NCBI GenBank assembly: GCA_963717125.1
Contig: CAVQVG010000008.1
Location: forward strand, 360,726 to 424,725
DNA from: RYN-230 sp963717125
Lineage (GTDB): Bacteria > Actinomycetota > Actinomycetes > Streptosporangiales > Streptosporangiaceae
Direction of reading: 5' to 3'
Length of the DNA: 64,000 nucleotides
Position 1 is the stretch's first letter; each line of letters begins with the position of its first letter. The notes beneath the pieces are model-generated. The model saw only the letters and a list, made by a program, of their open reading frames with translations, was not told where the DNA came from and ran no database searches. A program made the position numbers and the translations under genes. Below are positions 35,683-45,134 of this stretch, piece after piece.

Positions 35683-37269
35683 GTGACTGACCGTGCGGCG
35701 AAGATGCCGCGTACCCATTCGATCCTGTCCGACCGGGTCCGCAACCGGGGAGTCGCGTTCTCCGTGCGGGAACGCACGGAGCCGGGCCTCACCGGCCGGC
35801 TGCCTCCGGCGGTGCTGACGCTTGACGAGCAGGCAGAACGTGCTTACACCCAGCTCCGGGCAATGCCGGGCGGCATCGCCAGGAAGCTCTACCTGGAGCA
35901 TCTCCACGACCGCAACGAGACGCTCTATTTCACGGTGCTTTCCGGCCACCCGGCCGAGCTGCTGCCCATTGTCGCTGACCCGCTGGCGGGCGACGGGATC
36001 GGGCCGTCCGCTCCGGAGTACTGCAGCCCGGACGGGATCTACCTGTCGATCGACCGGCCCGGCGACATCGAGAAGTCGTTCGCCACCCTCGGCCTGGGCG
36101 CCGGCGACGTTGACTTCATCGTGTGCAGCGATGGCGGGGAGATCCCCGGCATCGGTGACGGGGGCGTCGGCGGCATCCAGGTAGCGGCGGGAAAGCTGGC
36201 CGTCTACACCGCTGCCGCCGGTATCCGCCCCAGCCGGGTGATCCCCGTGTCGCTCGATGCCGGCACGGAGAACCAGGCACTGCGCGGCGATCCGTGCTAC
36301 CTGGGCAGCCGGCGTGCCCGGCGTCGCGGCCACCATTACCACGCCTTCGTCAGGCGCTACGTGCAGACGGTGTCGAGGCTGTTCCCCGGCGCGCTGCTGC
36401 ACTTCGAGGCCATCGACCCGGAAAATGCGCGGCAGGCCCTGCACGCCTACGGCCGCGGCTACCGGGTCTTCAGCGACGTGCAGGGAACCGGGGCGGTCGT
36501 GCTGGCCGCCGTGTACGCCGGCATCCGCGTCACCGGCATCCCCATGAAGTATCAGACGGTGGTCGCCTTCGGCGCCGGCGCCACCGGTGTCGCGATCGCC
36601 GATCAGCTGCGCGAGGCCATGGTCGTGGACGGCGCCAGCGAAGAGCAGGCCCGCAGTCAGATCTGGCTCGTCGGCACGCCGGCGCCCGTGGGGCTGACCG
36701 AGATCATTGACGAAGCGGCACCGACGATCCTGCTCGGCACCTCCGCCGTCGAGGGGGCATTCACCCGGCCGGTCATCGAGGCCATGTGCCGGGCGACCAG
36801 CCAGCCGCTGATCCTGCCGGTCTCCGGTCCGGCCTCGACCGCCGAGGCGGCACCGTCCGACGTCATCGCGTGGTCGGACGGGCGGGCGCTGGTGGCCACC
36901 GGGAGGGCCGCCAGGGCCGCCATACACAGTGGCGCCACCTTCACGATCCGGCAGGCGGGCTCATTCCTCGTCGGTCCGGGCCTCGGCCTCGGCGTGCTGG
37001 TCTCGGGAGCCTCCAGGGTGACCCCCCACATGCTGCGGGCCGCTGCTGGCGCCATCGCCGAACAGGCCGACGCCTCGCAGCCGGGCGCGCCGCTGCTGCC
37101 CGTCGTACGGGATCTGCGGGCATCGTCGGCGATGCTCGCCGAGGCCGTCGTACGCGCCGCGGTGGCCGACGGCGTTGCCGTCTTCAATCCCACGAACCCG
37201 GCCCAGGCCATCCAGGACGCCATGTGGCGGCCGGCCTACCCCGGCATTCGCCCGGATCTTCCTTGGTGA
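35683..37269 (+). CDS. NAD-dependent malic enzyme
   Basis: Oxidative decarboxylation of malate to pyruvate with NAD(P). The protein is 528 aa from a GTG at 35683 (an ATG at 35704 is possible; frames upstream are antisense to the LuxR gene). The malic N-terminal domain has YLEHLHDRNETLYFTVLSGH, LSIDRPGDIEKSFATLG, VVCSDG-like IVCSDGGEIPGIGDGGVGG, the site-defining VSLDAGTENQALRGDPCYLG, and EAIDPENARQAL; the NAD domain has VVAFGAGATGVAIADQL and LPVSGPASTAEA, where the usual NPT-type motif is altered. It should supply pyruvate and NADH. The promoter has a regulon dyad, linking malate use to this block. Confidence 0.9.
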   Translation: MTDRAAKMPRTHSILSDRVRNRGVAFSVRERTEPGLTGRLPPAVLTLDEQAERAYTQLRAMPGGIARKLYLEHLHDRNETLYFTVLSGHPAELLPIVADPLAGDGIGPSAPEYCSPDGIYLSIDRPGDIEKSFATLGLGAGDVDFIVCSDGGEIPGIGDGGVGGIQVAAGKLAVYTAAAGIRPSRVIPVSLDAGTENQALRGDPCYLGSRRARRRGHHYHAFVRRYVQTVSRLFPGALLHFEAIDPENARQALHAYGRGYRVFSDVQGTGAVVLAAVYAGIRVTGIPMKYQTVVAFGAGATGVAIADQLREAMVVDGASEEQARSQIWLVGTPAPVGLTEIIDEAAPTILLGTSAVEGAFTRPVIEAMCRATSQPLILPVSGPASTAEAAPSDVIAWSDGRALVATGRAARAAIHSGATFTIRQAGSFLVGPGLGLGVLVSGASRVTPHMLRAAAGAIAEQADASQPGAPLLPVVRDLRASSAMLAEAVVRAAVADGVAVFNPTNPAQAIQDAMWRPAYPGIRPDLPW

Positions 37270-37431
37270 CAGATCGCGGGGCACTGTCGCGGGAGCCACG
37301 GACTAGGCACCGGCCAGGGGATGCTACGGGCGCGATGCGCCATCCTGGGTACGACAGTGGTGTACGTGCGGACGCCTGCCGTCCGCCATCTGGGGAGGCA
37401 GGCCGGCAGGCCCGGACCACGAGGAGCCACC

Positions 37432-37659
37432 ATGTCTTTCGAGGAGCAAGAGCCGAAGTTCGATTTCCCGGTCCCCGACGACTGGCCCCCCTCGCTCGCG
37501 CTGGCTTTCGCCGAGCTGATGGAGAAAGCCCTGGCGGAAGGCTTTCCCGTGGTCGTCCCGGTCCGTAAGGACGCGACGCCCGAACAGATCACCGGCGTCC
37601 TCGAGGGCATGCGGGCGGTGGTCAGGAACGCCGGCCTGGCCGTACCACCCACCACCTGA
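37432..37659 (+). CDS. Small acidic hypothetical protein
   Basis: The protein is 75 aa from the ATG at 37432 with GAGGAG at 37421-37426. The sequence FDFPVPDDWPPSLALAFAEL, MEKALAEGFPVVVPVRKD and EQITGVLEGMRAVVRNAG suggests a compact alpha/beta fold. I do not recognise the family. It lies between malic enzyme and NDH-2 in the same direction and may be expressed with either. Confidence 0.6.
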   Translation: MSFEEQEPKFDFPVPDDWPPSLALAFAELMEKALAEGFPVVVPVRKDATPEQITGVLEGMRAVVRNAGLAVPPTT

Positions 37660-37750
37660 CAGACCCCCGCGGACCGGTCACCTCGGCGGCGACGTAAGGT
37701 CGATCCAGGACAAAGCGGGCCTGGCGGTGCCACCCGTCCGCATCTTCGTG

Positions 37751-39067
37751 ATGAGCAGGACCGTGATAGCGAACTCGGGCAAGCAGCACCGCGTGGTGAT
37801 CGTCGGGGCCGGTTTCGCCGGCTTCAACGCGGCACGGGAACTGTCCCGGCGGGCCGGCGCCAGCACCGAGATCGTGGTCATCAACTCGACGGATTACTTC
37901 CTCTATCTGCCGCTGATGCCGCAGGTGAGCGGCGGCCTGGTGGAGTCGGCGCATATCCGGGTCTCGCTCGCCCGCCGGCTGCGCAAGATGCGGTTCGTGC
38001 TCGGCACGGTCAACCATGTCGACCCACGGCAGAAGGTGGTGCACTGGACCGGCCCCGAGGGCGCGGCCGGCCAGGTCGGCTACGACCGGCTCATCCTGAC
38101 CGCGGGCAGCGTGAACAAGCTGCTGCCGATCCCGGGCCTGGCTGACTACGCGCACGGGTTCCGCAGCATCGCCGAGGCCATGTACCTGCATGACCAGATC
38201 ATCCGCCAGCTCGAGCTGGCCGCGGTGGCGGCCGATCCGGAGGAGCGCCAGGCGCGCTGCACGTTCGTCGTGGTCGGTGCGGGCTACACCGGCACCGAAG
38301 TCGCCGCGCAAGGCCAGTTGCTGACCACCCGGCTGGCCAAGACGCTGCCCGGCCTGGCCGGCCAGCCGATCCGCTGGCTGCTGCTGGACACCGCCCCGCG
38401 GCTGCTGCCGGAACTGGATCCCCGGCTGTCCCGGACCGCCGACCGGGTGCTGCGGCGCCGTGGCGTCGAGGTGCTGACCGGCCAGTCGATCTCGGTCGCG
38501 GGCGACGGCTTCGTCCAGCTGTCCACCGGGGAGAAGGTGCCCACCAGGTCGCTGATCTGGTGCGTCGGCGTGCGGCCCGACCCGCTGGTGGACGGCCTGG
38601 ACCTGGCCACCAACCGGGGGCGGCTGGTGGTCGATGAGTTCATGGCCGTGCCCGGCGCCCCGGACATCTACGCCTGCGGGGACTGCGCGGCGGTGCCCGA
38701 CCTGACCCGCCCAGGCCAGGTCTGCGGCATGACCGCGCAGCACGCCCAGCGGCAGGGCAAGCTGGTGGCCAGGAACGTCGCGGCCTCACTCGGCACGGGC
38801 ACCGCGCAGCCCTACCGGCACCATGACCTCGGCTTCCTCGTCGACCTGGGCGGGCTGGCCGCCGCGGCCAACCCGCTGCACGTCCCGTTGTCCGGGCCGC
38901 CCGCCAACGCCGTGACCCGGGGGTATCACCTGTTCGCCATGTCCGGGAACCGGCTGCGGGTACTCACCGACTGGGGCTTGAACGCGGTCACCGCGCCGGA
39001 GCCGACATCGCTGGGCGTGATCAGCGCGGAGTCCGTTCCGCTCGACGTGAACCACCCGCAAGCCTGA
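37751..39067 (+). CDS. ndh: Type II NADH dehydrogenase
   Basis: Non-proton-pumping NADH:quinone oxidoreductase. The protein is 438 aa from the ATG at 37751; GTG starts at 37727 and 37748 are alternatives. The FAD motif is HRVVIVGAGFAGFNAARELS, the NADH motif VVVGAGYTGTEVAAQ, with INSTDYFLYLPLMPQVSGG, LIWCVGVRPDPLVDGLDL and IYACGDCAAVPD. The C-terminal part GYHLFAMSGNRLRVLTDWGL is amphipathic and fits membrane attachment. Gene neighbours suggest redox work together with NAD-malic enzyme, which would supply NADH, but no dyad precedes it. Confidence 0.9.
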   Translation: MSRTVIANSGKQHRVVIVGAGFAGFNAARELSRRAGASTEIVVINSTDYFLYLPLMPQVSGGLVESAHIRVSLARRLRKMRFVLGTVNHVDPRQKVVHWTGPEGAAGQVGYDRLILTAGSVNKLLPIPGLADYAHGFRSIAEAMYLHDQIIRQLELAAVAADPEERQARCTFVVVGAGYTGTEVAAQGQLLTTRLAKTLPGLAGQPIRWLLLDTAPRLLPELDPRLSRTADRVLRRRGVEVLTGQSISVAGDGFVQLSTGEKVPTRSLIWCVGVRPDPLVDGLDLATNRGRLVVDEFMAVPGAPDIYACGDCAAVPDLTRPGQVCGMTAQHAQRQGKLVARNVAASLGTGTAQPYRHHDLGFLVDLGGLAAAANPLHVPLSGPPANAVTRGYHLFAMSGNRLRVLTDWGLNAVTAPEPTSLGVISAESVPLDVNHPQA

Positions 39068-39231
39068 CCGCGCCCGGCCGGCCGGACCGGATCGCAATGT
39101 TCATGGCTGGGTCATGACGCGGCCATTTGCGCCCGCCGGCGGCCGGCTGCTCACTATGCTGGCTCGCCAGGTAATGACCAGAATGGTGGGTATATGCGCG
39201 GATCTGCCCGGCTTGGCCGGCCGAGCTGGCG

Positions 39232-40764
39232 ATGAGCGGCCGCAGGCCGCGCTCGGGCCACTGGCGGGAACTCAGCCCGCTGGCCCGGGCCGGCTACATC
39301 ACCTGCACGGTCCTGGCCGTGGCCGTCGTGCTGGTCAGCCTGGGGGCCTACGCCATCTACCGGCGGCTGGACGGCAACATCAGCGTGGTCACGGTCAACG
39401 GGCTGAGCCACCGGTCCGTCTACGGCGCGCAGAACATCCTGATCCTCGGCTCCCAGACCAGGCAGGGCCAGCGGCCCGGTGACCTGGGCTCCAATCCCAG
39501 CCTGAACACCAGCAACTCGGACAACCTGATCCTGGTCCACCTCGACCCGACGCACACGCACGCGCTCGTGCTGTCCATCCCGCGGGACACCATCGTCTAC
39601 GAGCCCGGCTGCAAGGCCCGGCACAGCGTCGGCACCGGCATCTTCGGCCCGTACCAGCAGGCGATCATCGACGGCGCGATGAACATCGGCGGCCCGTCGT
39701 GCGCGGTCAAGACCGTGGACGACCTGACCGGGGTCACGCTGGACCACTTCGTCATGTTCAACTTCAACTCGTTCCGGGCCATGGTGGACACGATCGGCGG
39801 GGTCGAGGTCTGCGTGCCGCGCAGTGGCTACCACGACCCGTTCAGCGGGCTGAACCTCAGCGGCGGCAAGCACCTGCTCACCTATAACCAGGCGCTGGCC
39901 TACGTGCGCACCCGGCACGGCGTGTCGGCCGAGGGCGACGTCGGCGGCGATTTGCCGCGGATCGAACTGCAGCAGGCGTTCATGTCCTCGGTCATCCAGA
40001 AGGTGAACAGCACCGGTATCCTGACCAATTCGGTCCAGCTACTCAAGATCGCCGACCTGGCCACCCGGGCGCTCACCGTGGACCAGGGCCTGAACTCGGT
40101 CAGCAAGCTGCTCGGGCTGGCGAAGAGCCTGACCGGGCTGCACGCCAAGAACGTGAGCCTGCTCACCATGCCCACCGTCACCGACCCGGCCAACGTCAAC
40201 CGGCTGCTGCCCGAGGAGCCGGAGGACGACGTGCTCTTCCAGATGCTGGCCGACGGCCAGCCCTGGCACGGCCGGCTGCCGGTCAGGCCGATCAGCCAGG
40301 TCAAGGTCCAGGTGCTGAACGGCACCGGCACGCCGGGCCTGGCCAAGCAGACCGCCCGGCAGTTGCGCGCGCTCGGCTTCGACGTGACCGGCACCGGTGA
40401 CGCCCCGGCCACCAGCGCGACCACGGTGAGCTACGCGGGTACCGTGCAGGCGGACCCCGCCTACACGCTGATGACCCAGCTCAAGGCGACCCCGGCCGCG
40501 CAGAACACGCTGGCCGAGCCCGCGCCGCAGACCGGCACCCCGGGCGCGGTGACGCTGACCCTGGGGGCCGACTGGGCCGGGGTGGTCACCCCGGCCGCCC
40601 AGCACGCCGCCAAAACCAGCAGAGCCAAGGCCAAGGACAAGGGCAAGGCCGCCACAGCCAGCCAGGGCAACCAGGGCAACCAGGCCACGGTGCAGAACCG
40701 GAACGCCGGGGCCAGCATCTGCTCCGGCTTGCCGCAGGCCAACCCCAATCCCGGCGGGCCGTAA
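39232..40764 (+). CDS. LytR-CpsA-Psr (LCP) family cell-wall polymer ligase
   Basis: The protein is 510 aa from the ATG at 39232. A short cytoplasmic start is followed by one membrane anchor (GYITCTVLAVAVVLVSLGAY). The LCP domain has QNILILGSQTRQGQRPGDLG, NSDNLILVHLDPTHTHALVL, SIPRDTIV with the catalytic Arg/Asp, and VGGDLPRIELQQAFM. A LytR_C domain follows (VKVQVLNGTGTPGLAKQTA, LRALGFDVTGTGDAP), and the tail is Lys/Ala/Gln-rich. LCP enzymes attach teichoic-acid or arabinogalactan-type polymers to peptidoglycan outside the membrane. A strong hairpin ends the transcript. Confidence 0.92.
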   Translation: MSGRRPRSGHWRELSPLARAGYITCTVLAVAVVLVSLGAYAIYRRLDGNISVVTVNGLSHRSVYGAQNILILGSQTRQGQRPGDLGSNPSLNTSNSDNLILVHLDPTHTHALVLSIPRDTIVYEPGCKARHSVGTGIFGPYQQAIIDGAMNIGGPSCAVKTVDDLTGVTLDHFVMFNFNSFRAMVDTIGGVEVCVPRSGYHDPFSGLNLSGGKHLLTYNQALAYVRTRHGVSAEGDVGGDLPRIELQQAFMSSVIQKVNSTGILTNSVQLLKIADLATRALTVDQGLNSVSKLLGLAKSLTGLHAKNVSLLTMPTVTDPANVNRLLPEEPEDDVLFQMLADGQPWHGRLPVRPISQVKVQVLNGTGTPGLAKQTARQLRALGFDVTGTGDAPATSATTVSYAGTVQADPAYTLMTQLKATPAAQNTLAEPAPQTGTPGAVTLTLGADWAGVVTPAAQHAAKTSRAKAKDKGKAATASQGNQGNQATVQNRNAGASICSGLPQANPNPGGP

Positions 40765-40798
40765 CCCGCTGGCCGGCGCCGGGGGCCCGGGCAGCAGA

Positions 40799-40833
40799 GC
40801 GCCCGGCCACCCATGATGCGGGTGACCGGGCGC
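40799..40833. terminator. Hairpin between LCP and exporter genes
   Basis: GCGCCCGGCCACCC pairs with GGGTGACCGGGCGC (one mismatch) around a 7-nt loop, between two convergent genes; likely bidirectional. Confidence 0.7.
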
Positions 40834-40877
40834 GCCCCTGCTCCGAGTACCGGCCGCCGTCGGCGGCCGGCCCAGGA

Positions 40878-42503
40878 CTAGTCGGCCTGGACGGCCTCCT
40901 CCATGACTTCCATCTCGGCCCCGGCCCCGGCCGGGCTGTTCATCGTGGCCTGCGCGCCGGCCAGGTCGGCGCGGCTGACCCGGATGGCGGCGAGCGTGAT
41001 GATCAGCGCGAGCACCATGATCCCGGCCGACACCACGAAGCCGCGGGAGAAGCCGACCGACAGCGCGTGGTCGTAGATCGCCGTTACCGCCGTCTTGGCT
41101 TGCGCGGTGGTCACGTGCACCGGATGGCCGGCCGCGGCCGCGTGGGCCGCCGCGGCCTTCGCCACCGTGACCGAGTGGTGCACCGTGTTGGCCACCACGG
41201 TCCAGGCCACTGTGCCCAGCAGGGCCAGCCCGATCGAGCCGCCGACCTGCTGGCCGACGTTGGGCAGGCTGGCGGCCAGGCCCGCGTCCCGGTCCGGGAC
41301 CCGGGACAGCGCCACCAAGGTCAGCGGCATGAACAGCATGCCGAGCCCGGCCGCGGTGACCAGGAGCGGGCCGAGCAGGCCGCTGGCGTAGGTGCTGTGC
41401 TCGCTGATCCGGGACAGCCAGAACATGCCGCCCGCGCCGATGGCCGACCCGGCGATCAGCAGAGGCCGGGCGCCGATCCGGCCCACCAGCTGGGCGCTGA
41501 CCCCGGCCATGGCCATGATGACGGCGACCATCGGCAGGTAGGCGACTCCGGTCTTCAGCGGGCTGTAGTGCCAGACCGTCTGCACGAAGATGGTCAGGAA
41601 GAAGAACAGCCCGAACATCGCGGTGCCGATGCACAGCATGATCAGGTTAGCGGCGGACCGGTCCCGGTTGCGGAAGATGCGCAGCGGCATCAGCGCGTGC
41701 GGGCTGCGCGCCTCGATGACCAGGAACGTGGCCAGCAGCACCACGGACGCGGCCAGCGACACGATGACCTTGGTGTCACCCCAGTGCGAGACCCCGTTCG
41801 GGCTGGTAGCCGCGCTGGTCAGGCCGTAGACCAGGGCCGCGACGCCGAGCGTGCTGGTGATCGCGCCGGGCAGGTCGAACCGGCCCGGGCGGCGCTTCGA
41901 CTCGCTGAGCGCCCGCGGCGCCACCAGCGTGACCAGGATGCCGATCGGCACGTTGACGAACAGCACCCAGCGCCAGGACAGGTAGGTGGTGAGCAGGCCG
42001 CCGGAGATCAGGCCGATGGCCAGGCCGCTGATGCTCATCGCCGCGTACACGCCCATCGCCCGGTTGCGCGGCGGGCCCTCCGGGAACGTAGTGGTGATCA
42101 GCGACAGCGCGGTAGGCGCGACGATCGCGGCGCCGGCCCCCTGCACCGCCCGGGCGATCAGCAGCCAGGACTCGGAGGTGGCGAAGCCGCCGAGCAGCGA
42201 GGCCAGCGAAAACACGATGATGCCGGCGATGAAGACCCGGCGCCGCCCGAGGATGTCACCGGCCCGGCCGCCGAGCAGCAGCAGGCCGCCGAACGTCAGC
42301 GTGTAGGCGTTCACCACCCATTCCAGCCCGGTGCCGGAGAAGCCCAGCGCGTGCTGGATGTGCGGCAGCGCCACGTTCACGATCGATGCGTCGAGCACCA
42401 CCATGAGCTGCGCCGTGGCGATGACCGCCAGCGCGAGCCCGAGATGGCGCCCGGCCGGCGCACCGGGGGCGGCCCGCCTGGTGGCGGGCTGTGTCGTACT
42501 CAT
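40878..42503 (-). CDS. MFS drug:H+ antiporter, DHA2 (14-TM) type
   Basis: The protein is 541 aa from the ATG at 42503 with AAGGAG upstream. It has the DHA2 features: LALAVIATAQLMVVLDASIV (motif with the Asp in TM1), FGGLLLLGGRAGDILGRRRV (motif A), and LIARAVQGAGAAIVAPTALS. Fourteen membrane segments are apparent, ending FVVSAGIMVLALIITLAAI. It likely exports a drug or related compound. A MarR repressor gene starts 653 nt upstream and ends 149 nt before it, in the same direction, so the regulator probably controls it; the two MarR boxes at 43213-43254 are upstream of both. Confidence 0.92.
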   Translation of the reverse strand: MSTTQPATRRAAPGAPAGRHLGLALAVIATAQLMVVLDASIVNVALPHIQHALGFSGTGLEWVVNAYTLTFGGLLLLGGRAGDILGRRRVFIAGIIVFSLASLLGGFATSESWLLIARAVQGAGAAIVAPTALSLITTTFPEGPPRNRAMGVYAAMSISGLAIGLISGGLLTTYLSWRWVLFVNVPIGILVTLVAPRALSESKRRPGRFDLPGAITSTLGVAALVYGLTSAATSPNGVSHWGDTKVIVSLAASVVLLATFLVIEARSPHALMPLRIFRNRDRSAANLIMLCIGTAMFGLFFFLTIFVQTVWHYSPLKTGVAYLPMVAVIMAMAGVSAQLVGRIGARPLLIAGSAIGAGGMFWLSRISEHSTYASGLLGPLLVTAAGLGMLFMPLTLVALSRVPDRDAGLAASLPNVGQQVGGSIGLALLGTVAWTVVANTVHHSVTVAKAAAAHAAAAGHPVHVTTAQAKTAVTAIYDHALSVGFSRGFVVSAGIMVLALIITLAAIRVSRADLAGAQATMNSPAGAGAEMEVMEEAVQAD

Positions 42504-42652
42504 GCGTCTCCTTGTCAGGGCATAGGTGTACCGAGCCACGGCGGTCGTGCCGCACGCGGAAGCTTTATTTGGGATGACGAAGTGAAACCCCGTTACTCAC
42601 CGGTCTGCCGGACGGCCGCCGCAGTGCGGCTACGGCAGGGTCAGCGCATCGG

Positions 42653-43156
42653 TCAGCTGACCTGGGGAGCAGTGGCAGTTGCGAGAAGGCTGGTCACCTC
42701 CTCGCCTGGGCACTCGGCGTCGAGGCCGCTCATCGGTGGCGTCATTTTGTGCAGGAGCGTGATCAGGGTGACCCGCTCGTCCTGGGTGAGCGACCGGCGC
42801 CATGGCATCCGGGCCAGCATCGCCTGCTCCATCTGGTGCTTCATGTCCAGTCCGGCGCTGGTCAGCACGAGCCGCTTGACCCGGCGGTCGGCCGGATCGG
42901 GCTCCCGGACGGCCAGCCCGCGCTTCTCCAGCATGTCGGCGATGCCGGTGACGAACGAGGGATCGCAATGCATCCGCAGGCCGAGCTCCTTCATGGCCAG
43001 CGGCGCATCGATCAGGTGCATCGCCTTCAGGAAGAACGCCGGCACCTCGTACTCCTTCGCCAGCTGATCGGCCTCGACCAGCAGCCGGGCGAAGAGACCG
43101 CCTACTGCGTCCACCAGGTCCATGTCGAGCTGGTCCTCAGCCGATCGCGGTTCCAC
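42653..43156 (-). CDS. MarR-family transcriptional regulator
   Basis: The protein is 167 aa from a GTG at 43156 with AAGGAGGAGG upstream. The winged HTH reads LKAMHLIDAPLAMKELGLRM, HCDPSFVTGIADMLEKRGLA and VREPDPADRRVKRLVLTSAG, the classical MarR set. Ligand residues are not predictable. Two TTGAGTAG-YTCAA-type dyads lie 57-98 bp upstream, between this gene and a divergent Tat-exported oxidoreductase, so it likely represses both directions and the exporter downstream. Confidence 0.92.
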   Translation of the reverse strand: MEPRSAEDQLDMDLVDAVGGLFARLLVEADQLAKEYEVPAFFLKAMHLIDAPLAMKELGLRMHCDPSFVTGIADMLEKRGLAVREPDPADRRVKRLVLTSAGLDMKHQMEQAMLARMPWRRSLTQDERVTLITLLHKMTPPMSGLDAECPGEEVTSLLATATAPQVS

Positions 43157-43212
43157 GGCCCCTCCTCCTTCCCCCGTCAGTCGGGCGGCAACACCCCTGA
43201 GCCGCTCAATAG

Positions 43213-43225
43213 TTGAGTAGCTCAA
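43213..43225. promoter_or_regulatory. MarR box 1
   Basis: TTGAGTAGCTCAA, a perfect dyad with a three-base centre, 57 bp before the MarR start. A CTCAA-like arm at 43204 extends the symmetry. Confidence 0.8.
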
Positions 43226-43241
43226 ACATAACCCCGGATGG

Positions 43242-43254
43242 TTGAGTAGGTCAA
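43242..43254. promoter_or_regulatory. MarR box 2
   Basis: TTGAGTAGGTCAA, one mismatch from a perfect dyad, 29 bp from box 1, so on nearly the same face of the helix. Confidence 0.78.
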
Positions 43255-43438
43255 ATTCTTTTTTGCCGATGGATTCGTGCCGCGTGTGCCCCGCCGGGTG
43301 GCTTTTGACGCAAAGACATCGGGGAATCACAGTAAGTGCACAACCGGGGGGCCTGGTCTGCCGTCTCAACTGGCAGCAGCGAGCGGGTCTCGCGGCGCAG
43401 CAGCCAGGTGGGGCAGCGGAACCGGAGGCGTAGCGACG

Positions 43439-45097
43439 ATGGACGGGGCACGGCGGCCGGGGGACGGCCGGGAGACCAGCGAATGGGCCAGCGAGCAGGA
43501 CGCGGGTGAGGTGGCCACCCCGCAACGGCGCCGGTTCCTGGCTATGGCCGGGCTGGCCGCGGGCGCCGTCCCGCTGGCCGGCACGCTGGGGGCGGGCCTG
43601 GTGGCACCGGCCAGCCGAGGGCGTTATGCAGCAAAATCGGAACCACAGGCCGGCCCGGGCGTGGCGGACTGGATGGCGCTGCGGCGGGCGCTGTCCACCC
43701 ACAAGCTGATCCGGCCCGGCGGCAAGACGTACCCGGCGGCCAAGGAGCTGTTCGACCCGCGGTTCGACTTCAAGCGGCCGGCCGGCATCGCGTACTGCGC
43801 GACCGCCCGCGACGTGAGCGCGTGCGTGAACTTCGTGCGCACGTTCGGCCTGCCGGTGTCGGCCCGCTCCGGCGGGCACAGCTATGGGGGCTGGTCCAGC
43901 AATAACGGTGGCCTGATCGTGGACGTCACGGGGATCAGCTACTTCAACGTCGGCGCCGGTTCGGTCACCGTCGGCACCGGCATCCACCTGATCGACTTCT
44001 ATAACCGGCTGGCCGCGCGCGGCCTGGCCGTGCCCGGTGGGTCGTGCGCCACGGTGGGCATCGCCGGCCTCACCCTCGGCGGCGGCGTTGGGGTGCTGTC
44101 CCGCGCGTTCGGGCTGACCAGCGACAATCTGGAGTCGCTGCGGATCGTCACCGCCGACGGGGCCATCCGCACCGCCAGCGCCACCTCGAACCCCAACCTG
44201 TACTGGGCCAGCCGGGGCGGCGGGGGCGGCAACTTCGGCATCGCCGTCTCGTTCACGTTCCGCACCCGGCGGCTCGGCTCGCTGGTGCTGTTCTTCCTGC
44301 AATGGCCCTGGTCGGCCGCGGCCCGGGTGATGGCCGGCTGGCAGAACTGGGCGCCGTTCCAGCCGGACGCGCTGTGGTCCAACCTGCACATGTCGGCGGC
44401 GCCGGGCGGCGGCACGCCGGTGGTCCAGGTGGGCGGCACCTACCTGGGCAGCGTGGCGGGCTGCAACGCGCTGCTGCGCAAGCTGTACAGCCGGGTCGGG
44501 TCGGCCCCGATGAACCCGGGCAACGTGTTCCTCACCTCGTACCGGAACGCGATGATGATCGAGGCAAACTGCGGCACCTACTCGTTCTCCGAGTGCCATC
44601 TGCCGTCGCAGACCAAGGACGGCAAGCTGGCCCGGGTGCCGTCCTACGCCAAGTCCGACTTCTTCACCAAGAAGATCCCGCCGGCCGGCATCGCCAAGAT
44701 GGTGGCCGGCATCGAGCGGATGCGCGCGGTGCGCGGCGCGGCCGGCGGCGTCGGCGCGGTCGCGTTCGACAGTTTCGGCGGCGCGCTCAACCGGGTGCCG
44801 GCCGCCGCGACCGCGTTCGTGCACCGCAACTCGCTGTACGGGGCGCAGTATTCGACCAGCTGGAACGAGGGCGCGGGCGGGGCCGGGTCAGGCCGGCAGC
44901 ACGACTGGCTGACGTCGTTCTACGGGTCGCTGCATCCGTACGCGAGCGGGCAGGCCTACGTGAACTACCAGGACCCGGACCTGACGAACTGGCAGACGGC
45001 GTACTACGGGTCCAACTTCGCGCGGCTGACCACGGTCAAGACGGCCTACGACCCGCACCAGCTGTTCAAGTTCCCGCAGAGCATCCCCCCGGGGTGA
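43439..45097 (+). CDS. Tat-exported FAD-binding oxidoreductase, berberine-bridge type
   Basis: The protein is 552 aa from the ATG at 43439 with CCGGAGG upstream. The N-terminus has a twin-arginine signal (QRRRFLAMAGLAAGAVPLAG). The FAD domain carries His in SARSGGHSYGGWSS and Cys in PGGSCATVGIAGLTLGGG, the pair that can bind FAD covalently twice. The BBE domain closes the protein: YVNYQDPDLTNWQTAYYG, SNFARLTTVKTAYDPHQLF. Such enzymes oxidise alcohols, sugars or natural products using O2. It should act outside the membrane. The MarR boxes upstream suggest regulated expression. Confidence 0.9.
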   Translation: MDGARRPGDGRETSEWASEQDAGEVATPQRRRFLAMAGLAAGAVPLAGTLGAGLVAPASRGRYAAKSEPQAGPGVADWMALRRALSTHKLIRPGGKTYPAAKELFDPRFDFKRPAGIAYCATARDVSACVNFVRTFGLPVSARSGGHSYGGWSSNNGGLIVDVTGISYFNVGAGSVTVGTGIHLIDFYNRLAARGLAVPGGSCATVGIAGLTLGGGVGVLSRAFGLTSDNLESLRIVTADGAIRTASATSNPNLYWASRGGGGGNFGIAVSFTFRTRRLGSLVLFFLQWPWSAAARVMAGWQNWAPFQPDALWSNLHMSAAPGGGTPVVQVGGTYLGSVAGCNALLRKLYSRVGSAPMNPGNVFLTSYRNAMMIEANCGTYSFSECHLPSQTKDGKLARVPSYAKSDFFTKKIPPAGIAKMVAGIERMRAVRGAAGGVGAVAFDSFGGALNRVPAAATAFVHRNSLYGAQYSTSWNEGAGGAGSGRQHDWLTSFYGSLHPYASGQAYVNYQDPDLTNWQTAYYGSNFARLTTVKTAYDPHQLFKFPQSIPPG

Positions 45098-45110
45098 GGC
45101 ACGCCGGGCC

Positions 45111-45134
45111 GGCCGCCTGGCGGCTCAGGCGGCC
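45111..45134. terminator. Hairpin between convergent genes
   Basis: GGCCGCCT pairs perfectly with AGGCGGCC across 8 nt. It lies just after the oxidoreductase stop and overlaps the last codons of the convergent small gene. Confidence 0.6.

Noticed and set aside
42653..44824. A 723-codon open frame on the minus strand upstream of the MarR gene
   Set aside because: Only the last 167 codons are a MarR protein with a strong RBS at its GTG; the rest is antisense to the flavoenzyme gene.
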